This document shows positions 1 through 7,127 of a stretch of DNA of 64,000 bases, in pieces. Every line of letters starts with the position of its first letter. Position 1 is the first letter of the stretch. Where the stretch lies: positions 62,001 through 126,000 of the forward strand of contig JAIUOF010000004.1 of assembly GCA_020161355.1 (NCBI GenBank), written 5' to 3'. Below the pieces are notes generated by a model that was not told where the DNA came from, did not search any database, and saw nothing but the letters and a program-made list of their open reading frames with translations. Source of the stretch: Bacteroidota bacterium (GTDB lineage Bacteria > Bacteroidota > Bacteroidia > Cytophagales > Spirosomataceae). A program made the translations under genes and the position numbers.

Positions 1-42
1 ATAAGCCAAAAGCATTTGGTTATAAGGAAAATAATATCAACA

Positions 43-65
43 TTTTCTATTTTCAAAATAGAAAA
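43..65. promoter_or_regulatory. perfect inverted repeat upstream of the dioxygenase gene
   Basis: Two 11-base arms (TTTTCTATTTT and AAAATAGAAAA) flank a single central C, ending 20 bases before the dioxygenase start codon. The one-base centre makes an RNA hairpin strained, and no T-run follows, so a dimeric regulator site is at least as likely as a terminator. AT-only composition makes chance occurrence possible. Confidence 0.3.
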
Positions 66-85
66 ACCCTTGAAAACTCTTTATT

Positions 86-982
86 ATGAAAAGAAGAGGA
101 TTTGTAAAATCAATAGCCGCCGTAAGTAGTATGAGCACCTTGAGTTCTTTAAAAAGTTTGTCTGACACCCTTCCTGAAAACGGCCACAAAATGCCCGTTT
201 TGTTTGTTGGGCACGGCAGCCCGATGAATGCCATCGAAAACAACGAGTTTAGCCAATCATGGAAAAAACTGGCTCAAAACATCCCTCAGCCCAAGGCTGT
301 ACTTTGTATTTCGGCTCATTGGCTTACAAGAGGAACCTTCGTGACAGCCTCTCCCAGCCCAAAAACCATCCATGATTTTGGTGGTTTTCCCCAGGCCCTT
401 TTTGAAGTAGAATATCCGGCACCCGGCATGCCCTCACTTGCAGCCGAAACTGCCAAACTCATCAAAGACACCAACGTGGGCATGGATCATGACTGGGGCT
501 TTGACCATGGCAGCTGGAGTATTGTTAAACAAATGTACCCCAAAGCCAACATCCCGATGATTCAGCTGAGTATAGACTTCTACAAACCCGGAGAATATCA
601 CTACGAACTCGGAAAGGCACTCTCAGAATTGCGAAAAAAAGGGGTTCTGATACTAGGAAGCGGCAACATGGTGCACAATCTCCGCATGATAAGCTTGCCA
701 CGAAACGCCGACCCGGCCAAGGGATTCAATGTTGAATATGGTTTTGACTGGGCCATAGAGCTGAATGAAGTCTTCAAAAAACATATCAGCGACAAAAACC
801 ATAAGCCGCTTTTTAATTACAAAACCTTACACAAAAGTGCTGAATTGGCCGTACCTACGCCCGATCATTATTTCCCCTTGCTCTATACTTTGGGGCTACA
901 GGACGCCAAAGATGAAACCAGGTTTTTCAATGACAAAGTCATAGCTGGCTCGCTTACCATGACTTCGGTAATAATAGGATAA
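86..982 (+). CDS. ygiD: class III extradiol dioxygenase, YgiD (4,5-DOPA dioxygenase)-like
   Basis: A 298-aa member of the LigB-type extradiol ring-cleavage dioxygenases, closest in layout to E. coli YgiD, which opens the catechol ring of L-DOPA between carbons 4 and 5. Visible metal-site candidates are H43 in VGHGSP, H78 in SAHWL and H141 in FDHGSW, with a late histidine in TPDHYFP. The N-terminus adds about 35 residues to the usual family start and begins MKRRGFVK followed by a Ser/Ala-rich stretch, a good match to a Tat signal. Export of a folded metalloenzyme to the periplasm is therefore inferred. The natural substrate is unknown; other small catechols are possible. It is monocistronic and converges on the next gene across a terminator. 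Confidence 0.85.
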   Translation: MKRRGFVKSIAAVSSMSTLSSLKSLSDTLPENGHKMPVLFVGHGSPMNAIENNEFSQSWKKLAQNIPQPKAVLCISAHWLTRGTFVTASPSPKTIHDFGGFPQALFEVEYPAPGMPSLAAETAKLIKDTNVGMDHDWGFDHGSWSIVKQMYPKANIPMIQLSIDFYKPGEYHYELGKALSELRKKGVLILGSGNMVHNLRMISLPRNADPAKGFNVEYGFDWAIELNEVFKKHISDKNHKPLFNYKTLHKSAELAVPTPDHYFPLLYTLGLQDAKDETRFFNDKVIAGSLTMTSVIIG

Positions 983-1017
983 AACAAAAAACCTCAGCCC
1001 GAAAATCAGGCTGAGGT
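981..1017 (-). terminator. intrinsic terminator of the Ser/Arg-rich protein gene
   Basis: A 9-bp stem (ACCTCAGCC at 991-999 and GGCTGAGGT at 1009-1017) with a 9-base loop is followed, reading the minus strand, by TTTTTTGTTTT. It lies 28 bases past the stop of the minus-strand gene. The dioxygenase stop codon sits on its far side, so it also separates the convergent transcripts. Confidence 0.85.
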
Positions 1018-1044
1018 AAATGGTTCCGGATTATTATTTAACTT

Positions 1045-2106
1045 TTAGTTTCTGCCTCCGCGTCTGGCTCCGCTGTCGGAAGATGAACTCCTCGAGGCTC
1101 TTTCTGAGGATCTGCTTTCGCTGCTTCTTGCCGAGCCGCTGCTTTCTCTTCCTCTGCCTGACTCCACTCTTGACGACCGGTCACTGTTACCTCCACTTCT
1201 TGAGCCACCACCCCATGATGAAGATGATTCTCTCTGTCCGCTTCTGCCAGAGTCAACTCTACCGCTACCCGATGAACGATCGCTGCCACTGTTTCCTCTT
1301 GAGCCACCACCCCATGAAGGTGAAGAATCTCTTTCTCTGCCACTACTATTTCCTCTTGATCCATTTCCCCATGAAGGCGAAGTATCTCTTTGAGGCGAAG
1401 TACGGGAGCTACCACGTTCATTGCGGCTCCGGTTGTTCCAGGTATCGCTGTTGCGGTTGTCACGGCCACGGCTGTCATTGGTCCAGTTACGGCTACGGCT
1501 CTCGTTCCAGTTTCTGTTTGCTCTATTGTTATTATTCCAACCATTATTGTTCCATCCATTATTTCTATGTCCCCAGGTGCTGCTATAGCTTCTGTTTGGG
1601 TGATAATAGAAATGATTTCTTGGATAGTAATATCTTGGAGCATAACCTAAAGTGATACTACCAAAGCCTCTTCTGTCAAAACGGTAAAAGTCATAGGAGC
1701 CACCAAAGTACCAGGGCAGATAACCTCTGTATATACCACCTGAGTAGCCGTAATATCTGCGGTCAAGGTCTCTGAGTTCTACGCCCAGCTGACGGTTGAG
1801 CCATACCACATCTTCCCATATCTCGTCTTGCTCCCAGGTAGAATACACGCCGTCATTCTGATAGGCATATTCTTTTCTTTCGATTTGTTCCAATCTGTCA
1901 TACAGTCGATTAGCTTCACGGCGGGTCAACAGGCCATTGCTGATACCATCAGAAATACGCACCCTCACATCCCATCGCCAGTCAAAGTCCTCGTCGTAAA
2001 AATATCGGTCGGGACCATCGTAAGAATCATAATCGTCATAGTCATATTGGGCAAGGGCTACATTACCCATCACTATCATCGCCAAAACTGCCAGAACCTT
2101 TTTCAT
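1045..2106 (-). CDS. secreted Ser/Arg/Gly-rich low-complexity protein
   Basis: 353 aa. A clean signal peptide (MKKVLAVLAMIVMGNVALAQ) is followed by a Tyr/Asp-rich acidic stretch, a folded-looking segment around residues 45-120 (LTRREANRLYDRLEQIERKEY, WLNRQLG), a Tyr/Arg-rich section, and from about residue 190 a disordered tail rich in Asn, Ser, Arg and Gly. The tail holds three degenerate repeats of the form SxSWGxGSRG. I do not recognise a named family. Similar proteins are common in Bacteroidota as exported proteins of unknown role; a surface or matrix function is only a guess. It has its own terminator and no operon partner. Confidence 0.75.
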   Translation of the reverse strand: MKKVLAVLAMIVMGNVALAQYDYDDYDSYDGPDRYFYDEDFDWRWDVRVRISDGISNGLLTRREANRLYDRLEQIERKEYAYQNDGVYSTWEQDEIWEDVVWLNRQLGVELRDLDRRYYGYSGGIYRGYLPWYFGGSYDFYRFDRRGFGSITLGYAPRYYYPRNHFYYHPNRSYSSTWGHRNNGWNNNGWNNNNRANRNWNESRSRNWTNDSRGRDNRNSDTWNNRSRNERGSSRTSPQRDTSPSWGNGSRGNSSGRERDSSPSWGGGSRGNSGSDRSSGSGRVDSGRSGQRESSSSWGGGSRSGGNSDRSSRVESGRGRESSGSARSSESRSSERASRSSSSDSGARRGGRN

Positions 2107-2216
2107 ATCTTTAAAATTTTAGAATTTGCTATATAGATGCAAAAAGCCCTCTGATAGTTTCTTAACGAATTGTTAATGGTAAAAATAAAGCTAAAAATAG
2201 TTTTTCAAATATTTGG

Positions 2217-2292
2217 GAAGCGGCCGGCCACGCTTTAGCGGGGACATCGCTCAACAATAAAACGTGGGAGCTCAAACAATTGCTGCGATCCC
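2217..2292. repeat. GC-rich dispersed intergenic repeat, copy 1
   Basis: A GC-rich island in an otherwise AT-rich gap, containing GGAGCTCAAACAA (2267-2279) and CACGCTTTAGCG. The reverse complement of this block resembles 58340-58470: both carry GGGAT, then TTGTTTGAGCTCC, then GAGCGA and a CACGC hairpin. The two copies are in opposite orientation and both lie in non-coding DNA, as REP-type elements do. Confidence 0.5.
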
Positions 2293-2473
2293 TAGTTTGA
2301 TTTGTTGATTTATTAGAAAAATTCAATCCTTTCACCATCGACTTTAACAGTTTGTTTATTAAAAATTCATCTTAGCGAAAAACTGATTAACAGGCTACGT
2401 TTTTTCAACACAACCATTTGACTACCAATTAAATATACAACGGTTAGTTTTGTTGAAAATAATTAAAAAAATA

Positions 2474-2510
2474 TTTGGAAGTCTCCCCCCCCCCCCTACA
2501 TATATTGTGT
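2474..2510 (+). promoter_or_regulatory. candidate promoter whose spacer is a C12 homopolymer
   Basis: TTTG at 2474-2477 is followed after exactly 19 bases by TACATATA (2497-2504), a partial match to TAnnTTTG. Most of that spacer is an uninterrupted run of twelve C (2485-2496). Slippage in the run would change the -33/-7 distance. The whole intergenic stretch 2107-2620 otherwise holds the GC-rich repeat and the leader element listed separately; 2293-2473 shows nothing else. Confidence 0.4.
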
Positions 2511-2543
2511 CGAAAATAAGATTTCGAAATCAATTACACAGCG

Positions 2544-2584
2544 GCAAATCAGTCCATACTGATAGGTAAAAAGCTATTCCACCT
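2544..2584 (+). promoter_or_regulatory. conserved leader element, copy A
   Basis: A 41-base block holding GCAAATCAG, six variable bases, CTGATAGGTAA and AGCTATTCCACCT. It recurs at 47345-47384 with about 33 matching positions. The ATCAG/CTGAT arms form a hairpin whose loop differs between copies while the stem is kept, which suggests a structured RNA leader. It ends 36 bases before the lipoprotein start. Neither a known riboswitch nor a named RNA motif was recognised. Confidence 0.6.
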
Positions 2585-2620
2585 GAAAGAGAGTGCTACT
2601 AAATTTTTAACTTATTTAAT

Positions 2621-3253
2621 ATGAAAAAATTAAAATTTCTAAATCTAATAGTATTTGCATTTTTCCTATTATTTGCCGTATCATGTGGTAAGGAGAATCT
2701 GGAAAAACAAATTGAAGAAAAAACTGAATTATCTGTTTCTCCAATTTCCAAAAATGAAATTTCGATGGTAGCTTTAAAACTTGAAAAAATATTAAAATCA
2801 TCAAATGCAAGAAAAAGCATCGAAGTTGAGAATGAAATAAAATATTTAATTCAACCATTTGTCCAAAATGGGAAAGCTATTCATAATGAAATGATTACAA
2901 TAGTTAAGGGTAGTAAGCAATGGGAAAGCTTATCAGAGACTGATAAAATATATATTTTAAGTTTTAAAGAAGATTATCAATTTGTAGAGCTTTCAATATT
3001 GTATTATGCTTTACATTCAAATTCAAGAAAGTTGAAGAATGCCCGTCCCTCAAATGAAATAGATATTATAAAGAATTGCGTAAGTGCTGCATTGGGAATT
3101 GCCGGAATTAAAGAAATCATTGCCAATACAGCAGCACTTGGTGCTGTGGAAACAACTATTGGTGCTCTCAAATTATTAGGAAAACGGTATTTAGGCTATG
3201 TTGGTGTAGCATGGATGATATGGGATTTTTATGATTGTTATAACTCATTTTAA
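2621..3253 (+). CDS. lipoprotein with hydrophobic Gly/Ala-rich C-terminus (possible toxin-like)
   Basis: 210 aa. The SPII signal MKKLKFLNLIVFAFFLLFAVSC places the lipidated cysteine at residue 22. A charged helical middle (about 25-135) follows. The last 60 residues change character: they are rich in Ala, Gly, Ile and Leu with several small-residue spacings (AALGIAGIKEII, AALGAVETTIGALKLLG) and end in MIWDFYDCYNSF. Such tails can insert in membranes, as in some bacteriocins, but the function is not known. A small three-helix membrane protein follows after 12 bases, the arrangement expected of an effector and its immunity protein. Strongly AT-rich compared with recF. Expression probably runs from the poly-C promoter through the conserved leader. 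Confidence 0.75.
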   Translation: MKKLKFLNLIVFAFFLLFAVSCGKENLEKQIEEKTELSVSPISKNEISMVALKLEKILKSSNARKSIEVENEIKYLIQPFVQNGKAIHNEMITIVKGSKQWESLSETDKIYILSFKEDYQFVELSILYYALHSNSRKLKNARPSNEIDIIKNCVSAALGIAGIKEIIANTAALGAVETTIGALKLLGKRYLGYVGVAWMIWDFYDCYNSF

Positions 3254-3265
3254 AAGTTCAAATAA

Positions 3266-3541
3266 ATGACAAATCTAGCTTTTGATTCATATAAAAGGGT
3301 GTTTAGTTGGGCAATAATTTTTTCCTATTTAATACTTGGATTAATTAAGAGATTATCACTAAGTAAGAGTCTATATTGGATCTTAATTTCTTTTTCTATT
3401 ATATCTATACTAGTGTTGATTGAATTATTATTTCAAATGATACAAAAAAGGGAAATTTTCTTAAAGTCAAATTTTGCATGGATATCCTTGCAATTAGTTT
3501 TTTTTTCCTTATTGGGATTTGTGAGTTATTTATTTTTATAA
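3266..3541 (+). CDS. small three-helix membrane protein, candidate immunity protein
   Basis: 91 aa with three predicted membrane helices at about 13-31, 37-56 and 71-90, separated by short basic loops (KRLSLSK, QKREIFLK). No family recognised. It begins 12 bases after the stop of the lipoprotein gene, so the two are almost surely co-transcribed, and the pair ends at a strong terminator. Small multi-helix membrane proteins encoded directly behind a membrane-active effector are often immunity proteins; here that is inference from context only. Confidence 0.65.
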   Translation: MTNLAFDSYKRVFSWAIIFSYLILGLIKRLSLSKSLYWILISFSIISILVLIELLFQMIQKREIFLKSNFAWISLQLVFFSLLGFVSYLFL

Positions 3542-3608
3542 TTTCTTTAAAGTCAAAAGATAAGAAATTCAACAATGCTTGGTTTTTAAAACAATAATTA
3601 AGTAACCT

Positions 3609-3644
3609 AAAACCCCGCAAAGTTTCGATGCGGGGTTTTTAATT
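3609..3644 (+). terminator. intrinsic terminator of the lipoprotein/membrane protein pair
   Basis: An 11-bp stem, AAAACCCCGCA (3609-3619) with TGCGGGGTTTT (3629-3639), and a 9-base loop, running into further T residues. The A-rich left arm makes it usable in both directions. Confidence 0.9.
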
Positions 3645-3701
3645 AATTTTCGCACTCATTACAAAAAGTCTTAGCAATTCTTCACGACCTTTGTGGCCGA
3701 T

Positions 3702-4766
3702 ATGGCATTGTTAAAACTTCAGCTGACCAATTTCCGGAACTACGAAAACCAGTACTTTGAGTTTTCGGAAGGGCTCAATTGTATTGTAGGCAAAAACGGC
3801 AGCGGAAAAACCAACCTCCTCGATGCTATTTATTTCCTGGCCGTATGCAAAAGCTCCATCCATAATCTCGACTCGCTGAGCATCAGATTTGAAGAAGACT
3901 ACACCATGGTCGAAGGTAAGTTTGAGAAAGAACTCATAGGTTTTTCGCTCCAAAAAGCCGGAAAGAAGATCTTTTTTCTTGACAAAAAACCCTACGAAAA
4001 ACTCTCTGACCATATCGGAAAAATACCTGTGGTGCTCATCACCCCGGAAGACAACGACCTGATCAGAGACGGCTCCGAAACCCGCCGCAAGCTGTTTGAT
4101 GGCATTCTGTCGCAGTTACACTCCGAGTACCTCAAAGAATATCTCAAATACAACAAAGCACTCGACCAACGCAATTCACTTCTAAAACAATTTGCTGAAA
4201 ATCAATATTTTGATGGCGATTTGCTTTCGATTTATACCGAACAGTTGGTATCCTCAGGAAGCGTAATTCATGAATACCGGAAGAAATTTCTGGAAGATTT
4301 CCTGCCACATTTCACGAGCAATTATGAAAACATTTCGGAAAATAAAGAGACCGTAAATATTGAATATATATCGGATTGGGAGAAATACGAGTTAGCCGAT
4401 ATTTTTGACAAAAACCTCAATACCGACCTGGCGGCACAACGTACCACACGCGGGATTCATAAAGACGACTATGTGTTTTCGATGGATAGGATGCCTGTAA
4501 AAAAATTTGGCTCGCAAGGCCAGAAAAAATCTTTCATTATGGCTATCAGAATGGCTCAGTTTGAGATTACTACAGCCGCAAAAGAAATGAAACCCATCCT
4601 GCTGCTCGACGATATTTTTGACAAACTCGACGAAAAACGCATCGCCAAGCTGATTCAAATGATTGAAGCCGGCAAATTTGGCCAGGTCTTCCTGACTGAC
4701 GCCCGCCCAAAACGCACCCGCGAGCTGCTGAGCAAGGTTTCGGTAAACTTTTTGGAAATAGAATAA
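3702..4766 (+). CDS. recF: DNA replication and repair protein RecF
   Basis: A 354-aa SMC-like ATPase that loads RecA at single-strand gaps together with RecO and RecR. Seen: Walker A GKNGSGKT at 30-37, an ABC-type signature in FGSQGQKKSFIMAIRMAQ, and Walker B ILLLDD near 299-304 followed by FDKLDEKR. The ATG at 3702 is preferred over the GTG nine bases upstream because the family starts just before xLxLxNFRNY, and because GACCTTTG (3688-3694), which overlaps that GTG, resembles a Bacteroidota -7 element. It is not beside dnaA/dnaN/gyrB here. Its stop lies three bases from the convergent mutarotase gene. Confidence 0.95.
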   Translation: MALLKLQLTNFRNYENQYFEFSEGLNCIVGKNGSGKTNLLDAIYFLAVCKSSIHNLDSLSIRFEEDYTMVEGKFEKELIGFSLQKAGKKIFFLDKKPYEKLSDHIGKIPVVLITPEDNDLIRDGSETRRKLFDGILSQLHSEYLKEYLKYNKALDQRNSLLKQFAENQYFDGDLLSIYTEQLVSSGSVIHEYRKKFLEDFLPHFTSNYENISENKETVNIEYISDWEKYELADIFDKNLNTDLAAQRTTRGIHKDDYVFSMDRMPVKKFGSQGQKKSFIMAIRMAQFEITTAAKEMKPILLLDDIFDKLDEKRIAKLIQMIEAGKFGQVFLTDARPKRTRELLSKVSVNFLEIE

Positions 4767-4769
4767 GGT

Positions 4770-5099
4770 TTAAAGCTCAAAAATCTTATCCATCAAAATC
4801 CATTTTTCGCCGGGTTTGGCATGAGGCAGGGCTTGCTGATAATTCCACATCAGTTGCTCCCACTCCTGCACTTTTGGGTTTTCAGCATCGGCCTTTCCTT
4901 TGGCCTCAAAACTAAAATCGCCCTGTGTTTGCATCAGCATCGTCATGCGGTTACCGGTACGGTAAATCTGCATAGAAACTATTCCTGAGTCCGTTATACT
5001 TTTCAAGATTTCGGGCCACACATTTTGGTGGTAAGCTTCATATTCGGCAATCAGCTTCGGATCATCTTTCAGATCACAAGCAAGTATGTATGTTTTCAT
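4770..5099 (-). CDS. L-fucose/L-rhamnose mutarotase family protein
   Basis: 109 aa of the RhaM/FucM-like (former DUF718) family, small ferredoxin-fold enzymes that interconvert anomers of 6-deoxy sugars. The family look is clear: MKTYILACDLKDD at the start, the conserved histidine in YEAYHQNVWPEI (H24), a YRTGNRMTMLM strand and a WxQLMW motif before a Pro-rich end. The start at 5099 is chosen because the family begins right at this strand; the frame runs 13 codons further upstream without similarity. Fucose specificity is inferred from the SDR dehydrogenase that follows upstream on the same strand. Confidence 0.85.
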   Translation of the reverse strand: MKTYILACDLKDDPKLIAEYEAYHQNVWPEILKSITDSGIVSMQIYRTGNRMTMLMQTQGDFSFEAKGKADAENPKVQEWEQLMWNYQQALPHAKPGEKWILMDKIFEL

Positions 5100-5136
5100 A
5101 AATCCGTTATTATTCATTTTAAACCTAAATAATATC

Positions 5137-5204
5137 ACCCCTGACGGGGTTTTTAAAACTTAGGTTGCTAATATTTTACAATCATTTTACCCCTACGGGG
5201 TTTT
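5137..5204. repeat. two short ACCCC..GGGGT hairpins
   Basis: ACCCC-TGAC-GGGGT at 5137-5150 and ACCCC-TAC-GGGGT at 5189-5201, each followed by T residues on the plus strand. They lie in the 308-base gap between the SDR and the mutarotase, upstream of the mutarotase start. No plus-strand gene ends here, so they look like copies of a short intergenic palindromic repeat rather than working terminators. The rest of the gap (5205-5407) is AT-rich with nothing recognised. Confidence 0.55.
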
Positions 5205-5407
5205 ATACAGTTTTGGATCTATTCTTTTTATAAACCTGAATCTCTACTTTGGGCAAAAAATTCGTTGAAAATAGTGCTTAACACTTAACAATTTCATTAT
5301 AAATCAGACCAAAATTGTTTTAAATAAATAGGCAATTTAAGAGGTGAAACTTTTAGTTTATTTCGAAAATTTAAAAAAGTAAAATAAATCTTTAAAATTC
5401 TTGAAAG

Positions 5408-6190
5408 TTAAAGTAAAGCCCTGTCAAGATGCACGTAACCTCCATCGACATGAATCAGCTGGCCGGTAATATGACTTGCTCTGTTTGAAAGTAAAAATAC
5501 CGCCATATTAGCGATTTCCTCGGGGGTGGTCATTCGCTTTTCAAATGGAATCCTTCTGTTTATACCTTCAAATACCTCCTCTTTGTTAGGAAATTTATTG
5601 AGCCAGGCATCGTACATAGGCGTAAAGCACTCCGCCACTATGACTGCGTTTACTCTTATTTTATATTTCAATAATTCGGAGGCCCATTCCCTGGTGAGAG
5701 CATTTCGGGCACCATTGGCAGCAGCGTAGCCAGAGGTATCGCCTTGTCCGGTTTCTGCCACTTTTGATGAAATATTCAGGATCGGTCCTTTGGTTTGTTT
5801 CAAAGCCGGCAAGGCATAATGTGCCATCAGATAATAGTGAACGGTGTTGAGATGGTAAGAGCGAATAAATGCTTCATAGCTCCCATTTTCCAGGCTAACA
5901 GAATCATTAAAACCTGCATTATTGACCAGTCCATGGATTACTCCAAATTTATCCAAAGTTGCCTCTACAGCTTTTTTACAATCCTCCGGTTTGGTAAGAT
6001 CGGCCTCAACTGTAAATCCAAAACCTCCCGCAGCCATTATTTTCTCGAGTGCAAGTGCATTATGTTCGGCATTATTTCCAATGATTACCGGGAAAGCTCC
6101 TTCGAGAGCGAGCTGGCGAGTTATTCCTTCTCCAATACCTCTCGCTCCGCCGGTTACTATGATTACTTTTTCTTTAAGGTTAAGATTCAC
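5408..6190 (-). CDS. SDR-family oxidoreductase, L-fucose dehydrogenase-like
   Basis: 260 aa, a classical short-chain dehydrogenase: TGGARGIG dinucleotide loop at 13-20, NNAG at 90-93, NISS strand with S141/S142 and Y155. The tail (ITGQLIHVDGGYVHLDRALL) is the form I associate with L-fucose dehydrogenases, which oxidise L-fucose to L-fucono-lactone in the non-phosphorylating pathway. The neighbouring mutarotase supports that. Odd point: the catalytic YxxxK reads YAAAN, so the usual lysine is asparagine (N159). Either the family variant works differently or the enzyme is altered. The two genes are 308 bases apart, so a single operon is likely but not certain. Confidence 0.8.
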   Translation of the reverse strand: MNLNLKEKVIIVTGGARGIGEGITRQLALEGAFPVIIGNNAEHNALALEKIMAAGGFGFTVEADLTKPEDCKKAVEATLDKFGVIHGLVNNAGFNDSVSLENGSYEAFIRSYHLNTVHYYLMAHYALPALKQTKGPILNISSKVAETGQGDTSGYAAANGARNALTREWASELLKYKIRVNAVIVAECFTPMYDAWLNKFPNKEEVFEGINRRIPFEKRMTTPEEIANMAVFLLSNRASHITGQLIHVDGGYVHLDRALL

Positions 6191-6396
6191 TTATCTTTTT
6201 TTTGGTAAATATATGTAAATTGGCGTCTTAATTTAAAGAATAAATTATTTCCAATTTCCACAATAAACACCGTAATTTGAAGATTATTCGATAGAAGTAT
6301 AGAATTTTATTTGGAATAAGTGTAAAAAAAACAAAAATTCATCCGCCTAATAATAAATTTTTTAAAGATTTGTTTAATTTTAACAAGTTTGTTTTA

Positions 6397-6404
6397 TATT
6401 TTTG
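6397..6404 (+). promoter_or_regulatory. candidate -7 promoter element for the SPOR-gmd-def operon
   Basis: TATTTTTG matches TAnnTTTG. A TTTG at 6369-6372 is 24 bases upstream, longer than the usual 19-20, so the -33 partner is uncertain. The gap 6191-6575 holds this, an AT-rich divergent upstream region for the SDR gene and a roughly 170-base leader; nothing else recognised. Confidence 0.4.
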
Positions 6405-6575
6405 CATTTACATAATTAAGATTTAAGAGTTCACCCTTTAATAAGGTGATTTATCATAGGTTAAAGTATTTTCGTCTTGGAAAGGCATTTGGGACTCCCG
6501 GATGTCTTTTTTGTTTGGTACATACACAACTTTGAGAACTTAATTATTAAATTTGCAAACTATTTAAGACCCAAA

Positions 6576-7127
6576 ATGTCGAGATTCTTCATTTCCGGTT
6601 TACTGATTTTCATAAATTTTGCCTGTTCGAATAAAATCACTTCTTCGAAATCGGGCAATAAGGAAACTCCTATTACGGATTATTCTGAAGATTTGGCGGT
6701 TTTCAGGCCGAAATACAACCAAAATAATAGTTCGTCTAAACCAAACCCGGCAACCAGCACAAAAAGTAAAAATTCAGAAACGGGTGTTCCGAATACTTTT
6801 AATGATCAAAATGCCGAAGCGGAAAAAGTATTGGCTGAGATCATCGAAAACAATAAAAAAAACACTTCCGGAAGAGGGTTTCGAATTCAGGTATTTTCGG
6901 GAAATAGTCGCGAAGATTTTGAAAATGCAAAGAGTTTTTTGCTGAGAAATTTCGAAGAGCTGGAAATTTATGAAAGTTATAGTCAGCCTACTTATACCAT
7001 AAAAGTGGGTGATTTTGTACAATATACCGACGCCGAAAGGTATCAAAGAGACTTAAAGGGCAGGTTTAATACCACCCGGATAGTTGGTGATAAAATTAAT
7101 TTAAAAAAAGCACTTAATATTAAATGA
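6576..7127 (+). CDS. SPOR-domain lipoprotein
   Basis: 183 aa. SPII signal [17 protein letters not shown] with the lipidated cysteine at 17, a Ser/Thr/Asn/Lys-rich linker to about 90, a short helix, and a SPOR-type domain over about 105-180 ([18 protein letters not shown] ... YTIKVGDF ... [12 protein letters not shown]). SPOR domains bind denuded glycan strands of peptidoglycan, so a cell-envelope or septal location is likely. The ATG at 6576 is used because it gives the lipoprotein signal; 33 open upstream codons from a TTG carry no signal. Stop and the gmd start overlap (ATGA), implying coupled translation. Confidence 0.8.
   Translation: MSRFFISGLLIFINFACSNKITSSKSGNKETPITDYSEDLAVFRPKYNQNNSSSKPNPATSTKSKNSETGVPNTFNDQNAEAEKVLAEIIENNKKNTSGRGFRIQVFSGNSREDFENAKSFLLRNFEELEIYESYSQPTYTIKVGDFVQYTDAERYQRDLKGRFNTTRIVGDKINLKKALNIK

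Noticed and set aside
1020..1655. Long plus-strand frame rich in Cys, Ser and Tyr opposite the Ser/Arg-rich secreted protein
   Set aside because: It is the mirror of repetitive low-complexity coding on the minus strand; composition is unnatural and the minus-strand frame has a signal peptide and terminator.
5795..6218. Plus-strand frames opposite the SDR gene
   Set aside because: No domain or start signal; the SDR motifs on the minus strand explain the region.
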